A stretch of 64,000 nt of DNA from Heligmosomoides polygyrus polygyrus (taxonomy: Eukaryota; Nematoda; Chromadorea; Rhabditida; Heligmosomidae): the NCBI GenBank assembly GCA_947396885.1, contig OX377204.1, forward strand, positions 93,444,728-93,508,727, written 5' to 3'. Position numbers and translations under genes: made by a program. The notes below the pieces were generated by a model. It was not told the DNA's origin and searched no databases. It saw only the letters and a program-made list of their open reading frames with translations. How positions within the stretch are numbered: position 1 is the first letter of the stretch; the number at the start of each line of letters is the position of its first letter. This document shows, piece after piece, positions 20,477 through 31,652 of this stretch.

Positions 20477-23400
20477 ATGGGGAGGAAAAGCTCAAAATCG
20501 AGATCCAGAAGCTCGCATGGGAACTCCGATGACGCATCGCCGGCGGTAACACCGGTGAACAAGAAGGGAAAGAAAGGACATAAAAGCAAACACGCTAGGA
20601 AGTCGAAGTCGAGAAAGAGTCGCTCGAAGACGGCGCATAGCAGGACGCCGAAGAGCTCGCACAACAAGAAGAGCAAGAAGTCAAAGTCGAGGTCGAAAAC
20701 GAGGAGCTCGAGCCAAGGATCAACTAGCCAAGGATCCGATCGCTTAAGAGCCGGCGCGAAAACTCCGAAGAGAAAGAAGATGACAAAGTCCAGCTCGACA
20801 ACGCGTAGTTCTCCAGGAACAGATACGGGAGGAGATCATAAGAAAAAGAAGAAACACGGATCGAGACTTTGCGGAGCGAAGTCGAAAAAGAGCAAGAGCA
20901 AGAGCGCATCGAAAAGTAACAGGAGCCAGAAAAGCAGTAAGAAGAGCAAGAAGAGCAAGAAGAGCAAGAGCAAAAAGAGCAAGAAGAGCAAGAAGAGCAA
21001 GAAGGAGAAGAGTAAGGGTGGCGTCTGCGGGACGCCTAAGAGGAGCAAAAAGAGCAAGAAGAGCAAGCACGACAAGAAGCCTGCTGAGTCGCCGCACAGC
21101 AAGCCGACATCATCGTCTGCGGCATCGGCGACATCCGGTCAGGATGACGAGGTGAGACGTGAACTGGACGTTTGCCTTGCCGTTCTCTTACCTGACGTCG
21201 TCGTGCTTTCAGAAGGGGCTGATGACATGCTCGTACTGGCAGCGGGCAGCATCGAAGAAGAACGCGAACCGAATGATCGTCATCATGCGATCCGCGGAAC
21301 GTGTCGACCGACTATTTGGCAAAGAATGGCTGACGACTGAGGCTCCACACGGCTACGTGGGTTTTCTAGGGAACCTAGAAGATAGAATGATGAGGGTCTA
21401 TCCGGAATATTCAGCCTGGTTCGTTCTTAGTGAAGGGGTGGGGGGGGGAGCGGTGTGACTTGTGCCATGACAAAGCTACATTGCATCTCCCCAAGGGCCC
21501 AGTGGCCGCCTCGTGACATCAGGCTGCTCGCCCGTGATATGCTCCCGTGAACACACCGCGGTATGTCGGCGGTGCAGTGCACTGTGGCAGGCTGTCAGCG
21601 CAACATGGGTGTAGCGGGCGGCGACGAGTGGGGGTGCTGGCACGACTCGGGTATGATCGTGGGAGTGTCCGCAGAAGCATATCGTAGACCAAAGAGCTGA
21701 TTCCACTTCCCCAACAGAGATAGGAAGTATGGAAACTTGTAGTGGCGATAAGAGGACTATTGGTGGATGTGTAAATTCCTTCTTCGAAATTGTTGCGAAT
21801 TGTTGCAATCGATGGCCCCACAGGCTGAGAGAGTCTACTGCCAGGGAAGCCCCTAAACACTCCATGGGTACGCGAGGGTCGCCCCAAACGGCCCTGCTGA
21901 CTAGCACTGTCTTTGAATGCATTGCGTGCCCGACGTATTGATGGAACTACAGCTGTTCGAACTGACCCCTCCTTCGCCTCCTGCCACCTAACTCCGCGTC
22001 TCCCTAAGCGTCCGTGGAAGGAAGCCCCAGAATGCGCAAACAAGATAAGGGACATGTATGTACTCGATCAGCAACGCACAATATGCACAGGACACCGCGG
22101 CAGCCCGCTTGCCGGCCGCGCAGTGACTTACAAATACGTGAGAGACTCACCCAATTCCTTCGACTGGATACGCGGCAATTCCATGAGATTATTTGCGATA
22201 AGGCTCGAGCACACTTCGCTGCCTTTGATGTGGCAGCAATGATACAGGATATCAGAGGCAGCAGATCAATTATACCTCCATCATTGCTGCCGCAGCAAAG
22301 GCAGCGAAGTGTGCTCGAACCTATAGCTGATGTGCTGCGAATACCATGAATAGGACGGAAGAAGGGAATGCGCAGGGCGCGGAGATTACTAGACCCCACA
22401 GCGTTCTGGTGCTGTTACCCCGTGGTGAGCCATGAATGCAGAGTCAGGGTCACACGATGGCCATCTGGCAGGATGGGAGTATAGACGAGAGAGCAGCTGA
22501 CATTGTCGCCTTTTAGCGCAGGTACGATCGGCACCGATTGGCCGAGCCGGAAGGGCGGAGCTTGCGCCGATCGAATGCTGACGTCAGCCATTTTCCCATG
22601 CCTCGGGCCGGTCGAAGCGCCTCATCGGCAAGCCACCGTGGGAAACGCGCGCCAAGCCAATCACAAGACAGAGCAGCGATCGCGCGCACAAACTACCATC
22701 CTATTATATAAAGCAGAGAGGCATGAATCACTGACGGGAGACGTCTGTCGCTTTCTGCCGACATTCTGCCGACATTTCTGCCGACAGCCGTCGCTAGACC
22801 CAGCCGTTCGTCGTATCGCCGCCGCCAACCGTAAACACCACAACATGGCAGCATGGCAGGCAGCCATGACCGCCGTTGTTTACTACCCAGGCAGCCATGA
22901 CCGCCGCTGTTGACTATCACGACGCTTCCACTGCCGGGTGGTCACCAAAGAACACCCACTTGATGAGGTTTCGCAAGGCGTCGTCGCGGCCAGATGCAGT
23001 GAAGGAAGGAAAGAGGTCCCAATTTTCTGCAGTGCTTTGACCAATTTCCATTAGCACTGTATGCACAAGAGGACAGTATTTTTGTCCCAAGTCACCTCTT
23101 CCGAAGATCGTCACACGTCGCATAAGGCACGGCGGCTGGACGGAAACGGTCAGGCGTTCGATTAGGTCTGCAATAGGTTGCTATACAGGGATGTGAGTGA
23201 TGGACAGCAAGGCATCAATCTGTAGCATTCGTTCGTTTCTACGTGTCCGACTTCGACGCTAGGGATGCTTCCTTACCCAGCGTTGGTTGCCGGCAAAGCC
23301 TGGAGGAACATCCCTAGCTAGGTTTGGGCTCCGTTCTCAGCGTGACCCACCATACCCGAAGCCGGCGAAGCCGGCAAGCCTGGCGTGGCCCGCACATCCA

Positions 23401-26400
23401 GCGTCAGTCGCCGGCGAAGCCGGCGACGGACGCTGGTACTGAAATAAGAGCGAGAACAGCTGGTGGACAAGAGCGCGAAAAATTTAACAAACAGATCAAT
23501 AGAACAGAAAAGAGCCACATTAAAAGGTGAATGACTGGCTGAGAAAAAACTCCATTTTTATTTAGCTGACTCCTACTGACCTGAACGTGCAAAACAATCC
23601 GCAATCAAAGAAGTTCCTTCATGATGGGATTTTCAAGGAAAACACACCAATTACGTCATTTGGTGAGGAAGTCTTAAGCCTAGTCCATGTGGTCCCATAA
23701 TATGATTGTAAATCAGAACTCTGCTTCCAGGCAAGTACAGCACCCAGCTGACCGCACGTGCTCTGGCAAATCGAGGCATCAAATCGAAGCTGATCATTTG
23801 CTCGCCAACACTCAGAGCTATTCAAACAGCCGAAGCATTGGCAAAATTCATGAAGGCAAAGATAGCTGTAAGCAAAGTACTGCTCGAGCATAAAGTCAGA
23901 CAGAAGGATAATTGACTGTTGCAGGTGGAGCCTGGACTGGTGGAGCCGCTCGCCTGGTACCGTGCCGCCGGTAGCAAAGCTCCGGATTTCCACCTTAATG
24001 AGATAGCGAAAGAGTTTCCAATTAACACTGACTAGTAAGTTCCTATAGTAGGGACTACTGAGAGGTAATAGTGAAACATCCACGTAGGGGGGATACTCTT
24101 AGAATGATCTTACAAAATAACCTGTTTCGCTAAGTTAACCGGCGCAATGCGCGGAACAAGGGGGCAGCCCATCAGTACTGAAACACAAGTACGAGGTGAA
24201 ATGGCATTTCCCACGTGTAGGGCTTTGTTTAGTGTGCGCGCGATGCGCGACGCGATGCCATGTGTAGTGGTTGAATTGATCAATCACGTCGCTCGATAGG
24301 GCGATGCGATTGATCAATTCAGCCACTACAATAAACAAGGCCTAGAACAAGCTTTTACCCGGGTAGTTCGCGCGAGATGTAGCGCCCGAGCTAAGCTCTT
24401 CTCGTTGCAACTGCATTGCATACGCGTCAGGTTGTGTACAATGTAGGAAATCCCACGTCACCATATCCGACTGCTACGTTCTGATAAGGCTCGGGGGTCG
24501 GATTCATCAACGACTTACAGATCCCCGTATCACGGGTGGGTGCTGACAGACCTGGAGGATTCGCGGATGTTACGTGCGGTCAAACAGCGCCGGTGGTGTA
24601 AGGCGAACATCGCTGCCCGGAAAGCAAAAGATGCGTGTTCGAGTCCCGCCTGGCGCAAGAGTTTTGATCGCAACAAAACATCTTGTAACAGCATGTAGAC
24701 TTACAGAGATTTGACATAGGAATTACAGCGGAAAATCCTGATAGCGCTAGCATTTCATCACATCGCCTGTTGAATATCGCGAATTAACTTTTTTTTTCAG
24801 GAAATTCAGCTGCAATTTGTCAGTTAAATCTCTTAAGTCGTTGACGAGGATGTGACTCCAATGCGACGTCGCGCGCTAGCCGCATTGGCCGTTGCGTAGC
24901 TGAAATGCGGACGTGAACTCGGTGGCGTGGATAGCCGCGGAGCGCGAAATTTTCCCAGTGTTTAAGCTTCGAACCCTACATACAGGAAAGATGGTTGAAG
25001 CTTAGTATGGCATCGTTAAAGATCTTAAAGTAGAGCACTGCGCTCTACTCCATCAAACACCTTAGTTACCCTTGCATGTTCAAGCCCCTCCTAGGACCAC
25101 CACAGGGGACTCCAAATGAAATGAAAGAGACGAGCTCCCTCGGTGGAGGCACTTGTAAAAAAAAAGCAGTAAAATGCCTCTGCCTCTGCGTATAGAATGG
25201 AGAAATACGAAAGTTCTTAGTGTTTGCTAAAAAGAGTGGCGAGCGAGGTACGCATAGAACTGGACATAGAACTTCCTACTAAGAGACATCACACCTGTCT
25301 CACCCAACTACTTTCTTTCTTCTACCCGAAAAACGTGGTCGACAGTCGTCGGCACACACTTTCGCACTCTAGCGCTAGTCACTAACCGCCCCTGTCGGAA
25401 GCATTACTAGCAATCCCTGCCGGAAGCAGTCGGATCACGACGACTCGTCCAATTCCGTCGCGCACCGTGCGCGACGCCAGAGGGGGTTCACACGGCGTTG
25501 GAGTTATGTCTGCCACGGTTCCGCTAGGTAGAAGCCCATGGGCTGCTCCGCTCGCGCATTGCGCCAGTTAACCAGTTAGCTAAGGGTGCGTGCTAGCGCA
25601 GTCGGAGAAGGTCCCAGTCCCAGAGTCCAGTTTCAACCCTGTGCGCGTTAGGGAGGAGCAACATTTGGTCGATCAACCATACCCGGAGTTCCTTTCTTTA
25701 CCTCATCCTGCAAAACCCAAACGTGCAGTTGAGTTGAGTCCAACTCAACGAATCACACGGCCCCATCAAGTGAGACCACATCCCTTAGGCCTATGGTATA
25801 GTCCCGCGGAAGTACCCGCGGGACGTCTGCGGACGGAAGGTGCACCGCGGAAGGCGGTCGCCGATCAGTACGGTCGGCGGCTGACACTGAATGATAATCG
25901 CACTGGAGCGCGCTTATCATTCCGTGAATTAGAAACGGTCCAAGTTCACGGAATCGGTCGCTTTCGAGTTGGAGCACGTTTATTTTTGATAACATTTTTG
26001 ATAACACTGACCGACAGCCTCCCGCGGTGCATTGCAGTGCGGGAAGTTGTCGGACGGCGGGGTCGTCCCGTGGACGGGAAGTATACCAGCCCGTCCACCG
26101 ATCGCTGCCGACGATCTGCGGAAAATGGGTGTTGCGGACTGCGGCTATTGGGAGCGCGTTGGGTCCCAACTAGATTATTCCCGTTCAGCGGACTCTTCCG
26201 CGGGACTATACCAGAGGCCTTAAATAGCACGCCTCATTCACCATTTGTGAGATGACGTCGTCACGCCCTCGTGCTGATGACGTAGCCACAGTACCACGGA
26301 AAGATTTTTCAATGGCGTATTTTTAGGTGCCTTCGCGCTGAAATCTGTTTAGGTGCAATGCCAAGGTGAGGGGCACCATATAACGGGACTTGCACTCCAC

Positions 26401-27925
26401 TTATCGTTCTCTCGCCATGTCCATCCCCATTCCCAGCCCTAGAGTCCCTAGGGAAGCCCCAATAGAAAGAGCTCCCTGGGAAGACCCAGCAAAAAAAGCT
26501 GCAACAAAACAAAAGGAAAACAAAAATAATAAGCAAGAAATACGCCAAAGGCGTCTTCGGATCACCTCTACGAATCGCCCCAATGTGAATCAGTCGACGC
26601 TTACGCATTCGGCGGCGCGGGAGTTTAAACGGGGATTAACGCTGGAGCCTTTTCATGTCTCTATACCTGTATTTTATAAATATTACGGGACCCGCTGTGT
26701 TCACGGGAGGACATCAGGTAGGCACTTTTACATGTTATGTTGTGTAAGTTCGACTTCAAATACTACATATTGACAAGTGACTATGGAGTGCCCCCCCCCC
26801 CCCGCTTTGGGACTGCATCTCTTGTTCGAAGTCAAATTCGACGCCGAATGGGTGGCCAATATCGAAAGAATAATTATAATAATATTTTTTGAAGGCCTCA
26901 TATTTTTAGTGATAATTGGCCATATTTTGAGTTGCAGTTGCAGAGTTTGAATAAGAGAAGAGTGGGGGGAGGGGGGGGGGGGGCTCTAGGAAGGCGTCAG
27001 TTGAGTACGCCATCCCGAGCTACACAACACATCCACTGATTTTGAATAAAAGTCCCCGCATTATAGTACAGCAGTAGAAGCTCTCACAGACACTCATGGG
27101 TGGGAATGGAGACGCAAATCACTTACCTGGGGTCGGATTCATCAACGACTTACATAACTTTAACAGAGAATTCACAGCGGAAAACGCAGATGACGCGGCT
27201 TATCGCTCACTATATGGCTTGATAATCCGCGCTGTCAGGGATTTCGGCTGTAATTTTCTCTGTTAGATTGCTTTAGGTCGCTGATGAATCCGGCCCCTGT
27301 CCTCCTTCGATTAGGATAGATCCGCAAGTTTCTATTCAGTTACAGTTATCCGTTCAATTTTCAGCAATCCTATAATGTCAGTGGACTCAGTAACGAAATC
27401 CTTCGATTCGGAGACGGAGATGCAAGGATTGAGTCGCGTGGACTTCGTTCTTCGCAGTCTAGCTGGCGAGCAACGTAGTGAGGCGCTGATCGTCGTCGCT
27501 CACGCCATCACTCTAGCGGCTGCAGCTGCTCTTGGTAATTGCTATTTATTGCTGAATTGTTATAGTACATTTTGTATATAAATATTTTAAGCTTATCCTC
27601 AAAAAGAAAACGAACAGAAACAGAAGACAGCATCGGACGGCACGGCGTCGCCGATCACGTCATTCGACTGGCACCAGAGCGTCGACATGTTGGAGGGAGA
27701 CGTTGTCGATCAGGTCAATCTGGGATTGAGGTGAGTGGTTTGGTTTCACTGCACCTCTCCACGCCACCAAGGATGTTTCTTATTTCCAGGTTCCCACCCG
27801 GAAGTGTGATTGCGCTGAACCAAGTGAACAAGGGTCCACCGTTCCTATATCAGTTGACTCCTGGTGTGATTCCACCGCTCAGTTACGGCGAAACCTTCAC
27901 GAATAGCGCAATTGTCGAGGCGTGA
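20477..27925 (+). CDS. Lys/Ser-rich protein with UBASH3-like histidine-phosphatase domain, probable pseudoenzyme
   Basis: Eight exons: 20477-21151, 21213-21356, 23566-23662, 23731-23867, 23925-24034, 27365-27534, 27592-27730, 27790-27925. All phases agree, giving 535 codons plus TGA. Residues 1-225 are a disordered Lys/Ser tract with KKSKK repeats. Residues from about 240 follow the UBASH3/STS phosphoglycerate-mutase-like domain in order: MRSAERVDRLFGKEWL, PTDLNV, SPTLRAIQTAEAL, VEPGLVEPLAWY, FPINTDY, LIVVAHAITL. In the family the first motif is RHG(E)RVD, where His is the phosphorylated nucleophile. Here it is RSA, so His is replaced by Ser, while the second Arg, the Glu and the last His are kept. 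That predicts a binding protein rather than an active phosphatase. The donor after exon 2 (TAC/GTGGGT) is the weakest join. MITEs fill the large second and fifth introns. Confidence 0.8.
22203..22322. repeat. Inverted repeat in intron 2
   Basis: CGAGCACACTTCGCTGCC and its complement form a hairpin of about 120 bp, MITE-like, within the phosphatase-like gene. Confidence 0.7.
22500..22920. other. Promoter-like repeat in intron 2
   Basis: Contains CCAATCACAAG followed by ATTATATAAAGC about 50 bp later, then TTCTGCCGACA and GGCAGCCATGACCGCCG duplications. The arrangement looks like an element promoter, but I cannot assign the element. Confidence 0.3.
24219..24345. mobile_element. Short MITE-like palindrome in intron 5
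   Basis: GGCTTTGTTTA and TAAACAAGGCC form the ends, and TTGAATTGATCAATC/GATTGATCAATTCA form the inner arms. Confidence 0.6.
24493..24850. mobile_element. MITE (GGGTCGGATTCATCAACGAC family) split by a SINE
   Basis: The left end (24493-24521) and right part (24698-24850) belong to the family at 27129-27299 and 63471-63635. A family-1 SINE unit lies between them. Confidence 0.75.
24522..24697 (+). mobile_element. tRNA-derived SINE, family 1, with target-site duplication
   Basis: A 176-bp insertion is flanked by GACTTACAGA at 24512-24521 and 24698-24707. The tRNA-like core is 24586-24656. The duplication defines the complete element. Confidence 0.85.
24848..25515. mobile_element. Fold-back element, GACATGACTCCAACG family
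   Basis: Ends GATGTGACTCCAATGCGACG and, inverted, GACATAACTCCAACGCCGTG. Same family as 12545-13410, in the opposite orientation. Confidence 0.7.
25584..25655 (+). mobile_element. tRNA-like SINE family 2 head relic
   Basis: GCTAGCGCAGTCGGAGAAGG keeps the family-2 A box. The B box is degraded. Confidence 0.45.
25784..26223. mobile_element. MITE, about 440 bp, TTAGGCC-TATAGT ends
   Basis: TTAGGCCTATGGTATAGTCC and the inverted AAGGCCTCTGGTATAGTCCC close a GC-rich palindromic body in intron 5 of the phosphatase-like gene. Confidence 0.85.
26390..26773 (+). other. 127-codon open frame in an intron
   Basis: A plus frame inside intron 5 has a Pro-rich start (SIPIPSPRVPREAP) and a Lys/Asn-rich middle. 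No family recognised and no splice evidence. Possibly part of an element. Confidence 0.25.
27129..27299. mobile_element. MITE, 171 bp
   Basis: GGGGTCGGATTCATCAACGA and the inverted GGGGCCGGATTCATCAGCGA. Same family as 63471-63635, and just upstream of exon 6. Confidence 0.85.
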
Positions 27926-28126
27926 CGTCATACTGAAATATTCATGAATTGGTTGTCGATGTTCGTCTTGTATAAATGTTTGCGAGAGGAGCTGGACGGA
28001 TAAATAGTGAGAATATTGTGGAGTATGAGCGCACATAACGACCACAGCTACTTAGCAGTTTTAGATAATGCATGGAGCAGTCACAGAGCGCGATTACTAC
28101 AGCGCGAACCAGCTGCACTAAGCGCG

Positions 28127-28263
28127 TTAGCCCTGGTTTATACTTGCGCCGCCACGCGGGGAGATGGTCGACATAGATAGCGATTTTTCGCGCCGCCCGG
28201 TCGATATCTATTCCGACTGTGGTGCCGTGCCGCGCAGCGGCGCAACTATAAACCAGGGCTTAG
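28127..28263. mobile_element. MITE, 137 bp
   Basis: AGCCCTGGTTTATACTTGCG and the inverted AGCCCTGGTTTATAGTTGCG. Same family as the outer element at 40127-40430. Confidence 0.85.
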
Positions 28264-28405
28264 GCTTTTGGTATACTCCCACGTCGCGCTATCAACGGCT
28301 AGAGGCGACATTGTTGCGCGGGCGGCTACAGACTGCGTAGCTGCCCACCCAACACTGTCGTCACGATCCGTCGCTGGCGCGACGCGGGAGTATACCAAAA
28401 GCCTC
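28260..28405. mobile_element. MITE, about 145 bp, abutting the previous one
   Basis: TAGGCTTTTGGTATACTCCC and the inverted GAGGCTTTTGGTATACTCCC. It overlaps the end of the preceding MITE by a few bases. Confidence 0.85.
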
Positions 28406-28660
28406 AGCAAGGTTTTGCAGAGTGTGCAGTGCGGAGCTGGTATCCTCCCACATTCCACCGCGGCACTGTGGAACTGCGCCGCGGCCGCGCCCAGCGGCGG
28501 TGAGAAATACCCGAGCCATTCTTCGCTGCCACTGCCGCTGCGGCCGACGCTGGCAGCAGTGCGGTCTCACTACGTCCACCACTGCCGCAGTGCAACCCCG
28601 CCCTTCTACGTTATGCCTCGGCGTGGCTGCCGCACTGCACCTGCGGAGGTTGCACGCGGC

Positions 28661-30346
28661 TTAGGCCTATGTTATACCTCGGCCTATGTTACCACTGTTA
28701 CCTCACTGACGCGTCGTCGACGTAGTCGACGTCGCCGACGTCACCCAAGGAGGGAGAAAATGCGCTCCGATGGAGTGTTTTGATTGTGGGTTGGTTCTTC
28801 GTTCCCGGCACTGCCATCATCATCACCGGACTTCAAATTACGAAATCGGGTCGTGTGTTTTTTTGGTGGTCTTTTTTGTCGACGCATGTGGCAGCTCTGC
28901 TAATTCCAAATTTTCCAGAAGTCCGACCAAATAGGTGTCGAATGATTTGACCCTCAGCTCCACACTAGTTGCGTGAGTTAGCCTCACGTAGCTGCTCCTA
29001 ACTCTTCCTCGTTCATCGTTCAAGGCCAGCGCCACACAAAAGATAATAGCTTTCGAGCAGTACTTGCGCCTAGAAACCATGTGGCTTTATGTTAGCCCTC
29101 AATGGAGAAGATAAAAAGGAGAGGACTCTCGCCCTCTCATTCGACATCTCACCATCTCTTCCCCAAGACCGTTTTGAAAAACTGCTTCAGATGTCGCCAG
29201 ATTAACAATGGTAGGGCAGGCTACCGTTCATACAAAACAAAAATCATCATCAAGTCTCGAAACATATTAAGAAAAGCACCCAATGTAAGCAAACTCGATG
29301 GCAGATGTGATCACCTGGCGTTTCTATCCGCAGCCTGGTCACCAAATGATGACATTGAAAACGCGCTGCGATGCAACAAATGTGCTCCGATGCTCTCCTA
29401 TTGACGACTCGCTGACTTCGCCACAAAATCTATCGACGACGTCGCGACAGACTCGTCGACGGCGTCGACGACATCGGCCACGTCGCCAGCGACTTTGGCA
29501 TCGCCGACTTCGTCAACAGGCGCGCATCGGAGTGCACTTTTAGCAACGCAGCGCGTTTTTAATGTCATCATTTGGTAACCAGACTGCGGATAGAAACGCC
29601 AGGTGAACACATCTACCTCGAATTTGCTTACATTGTGTGATTTTCTTAATGCCAACAGCCTCAACCTGACTATAAATTGGTTGTAGACAAAATATATTAA
29701 TAATAGAAGTACGGGGCAGTGTTGAGCATTTAACGACTATTGATTTGCCGATTTAACGCTTTTACAAGCATTTTCGTTAAATTTCTTTATTGGAGTTTAG
29801 CAAAGGCCTTTTTCGTTAAGTCGCATTGAAAGTATGTTTACGCGGAGTTTTCGAAATTCAAAGGAAAATTTTGCTCTTGATTAATATGAATTGTATCTCG
29901 AAAAAGCTCTTCGTAGAGGTTTGCAGTATCATTTCAGAAAGCGAGGAAACACTGCTTGTTTTTTTACAGTTTTATTTTGTGTTACTTGCTCTGCATGAAA
30001 ACGAAAAGGCCTAGAAAACGCGAATAGAACGGGTGAGAAGGACAGAGAAGCGAAGAAATATGACCAAGTGAAGGTAAGGTAGGGTTTAGGCTCCCATTCC
30101 ATTCCCAGACGTTCAGTGTTCTAGTGAATGGCACTACAGGTGTACGCAAAACGGTCGTCTTTTGCACTTCTCGATTTCGTAATTTGAACTCCGGTGAGGA
30201 TGATGGCAGTGCTAGGAACGAAGAACCAACCAACAATCAGAATACTCCATGGGAGCGCATTTTCTGCCACCCTTGGATGACGCCGGCGACGGAAGCCACC
30301 TGCGGAGCTCTCTGCGACGTGTCGCCGAAGTATAAAATAGGCCTTA
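28661..30346. mobile_element. Composite fold-back, nested
   Basis: The outer arms 28661-28860 and 30160-30346 are inverted copies (GGCCTATGTTATACCTCGG versus GGCCTATTTTATACTTCGG, then CTTCGTTCC, GCACTGCCATCATC, ACTTCAAATTACGAAATCG). Inside, 29275-29400 and 29505-29650 are a second inverted pair sharing TCACCTGGCGTTTCTATCCG. Confidence 0.75.
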
Positions 30347-30444
30347 GAACCACATGCCATTCTCTGTCGATCTTCCCGATCTGAGGCGCCTGGTACCTCC
30401 AAGGACAAACTGGGGGGGGGGGGGGGGTGGCTTCCGTAGTTCGC

Positions 30445-30610
30445 CTTCATCATAAGCAGGTCATTCTCTTCTTGTTCAAGACCCATCTCATATGTTGTAT
30501 AATATAGTACACTGTGTTTTCGCACGGTCATCCGATAAAATTTTTTCACGAACCTCGTGTACTGTTGTGAATTTCCACTACTGCATTGTTTCCACTTTTA
30601 CGCTAATAAC
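30445..30610 (-). CDS. Unrecognised open frame, possible exon
   Basis: On the minus strand 50-odd codons read FVKKFYRMTVRKHSVLYYTT and GLEQEENDLLMMKANYG before a poly-C tract. The composition is protein-like, but no acceptor or donor fits well. Confidence 0.2.
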
Positions 30611-31038
30611 CTGAGCCGCTAGGCTATTATAATAGTGCCGCCCCTTACGGCGTTGCTGTATAAACCATGTCACAGCCATGTTAAGGGCTTCGCTTTTCTA
30701 AGTTGAGGGTGAATGGTGAGATTTATAATACTAAGACAAAGAAATATAGAAAACGATATACAACGTAAATTTTAAAGTTTATGTAACATGACAACAAAAC
30801 ATATATGTATATGATTTCCGTCTATTTATATTTATAGAGACAACAACAAATTTTAACGATCTCATCAAAAACTCTTCCTTTCCGAAAGTCTGTTTCTTTA
30901 CATTTTGCACATGGTCTTCTGTTCAGAATCTTCTCTTCATAGCAGCCTTAAAGAATTTCAGAACAGTCTAAATCTCAAAAATAAGGAAATTTGCGTTGAA
31001 CAGGAAAATGAAACACGTAGGAATTTAGTAAGTCTTAC

Positions 31039-31195
31039 TGAGATGTACTATGTGAGCACATGGCAAGATTGCGTTGAATTCGAATACGCTCAGCGGTCGT
31101 TCGCATACGCTGCACGGTTGCTGTTTTGTGAGAAATCGGCGATAGAACAGAACGTTGGATCGTAGATGAATCTTGTCTCGTTTGGGGCTTCGCTG
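31039..31195 (-). CDS. Exon with half of a RING-type zinc finger
   Basis: A strong acceptor (TTTTATTTCAG) and a strong donor (GTAAGA) bound a 157-nt exon reading LFYRRFLTKQQPCSVCERPL and then AILPCAHIVHL. The spacing C-x2-C ... C-x-H-x2-H is that of the first half of a RING finger; the remaining Cys pair should be on the next exon, which I could not find. Function would be ubiquitin ligation or a Vps-type RING tail. The upstream exon is also unclear. Confidence 0.42.
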
Positions 31196-31652
31196 CTGAA
31201 ATAAAATATATGAACCTGACGAGTGACAAGATGAGAAAGGAAGGGAATAGATGTACAATTGCGAATCGCTTGTTGCATACGACTTTGCTCCTTTCCTCTG
31301 CTTTTTCACAATTATTTTTATTTTTGGGACAGGTGAGACCTGATTCTTGCCTATTTTTTGCTCTGTATTTTTCTTTTGTGCATGTTTTGGGTGTGATCAC
31401 ATGCCGCCTCTGAGATTACAAATACAAAATGATAAAAAGAGAAGGAGTAACACATCGAGTTCCTTGCTTTTCTACACTTCATTAGTCTACGACAGCTTCA
31501 AAGGCTTCGTTCAGGTCATAATTTTTTCGACTTTTTCTATGTGCTTTCTTTTGCTTGTTTTATGGTTTGTTAGTTGAGTATAGTCTTTAATAGTATGTGG
31601 ATGTGGCAAATTCTATCTCTGTCGCGTTGTAGAGTGTATTATACGGCAAACT

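Noticed and set aside
20744..21102. Leu-rich minus-strand frames
   Set aside because: Complement of AAG/AGC-rich codons in the Lys/Ser tract; the plus strand has the spliced gene.
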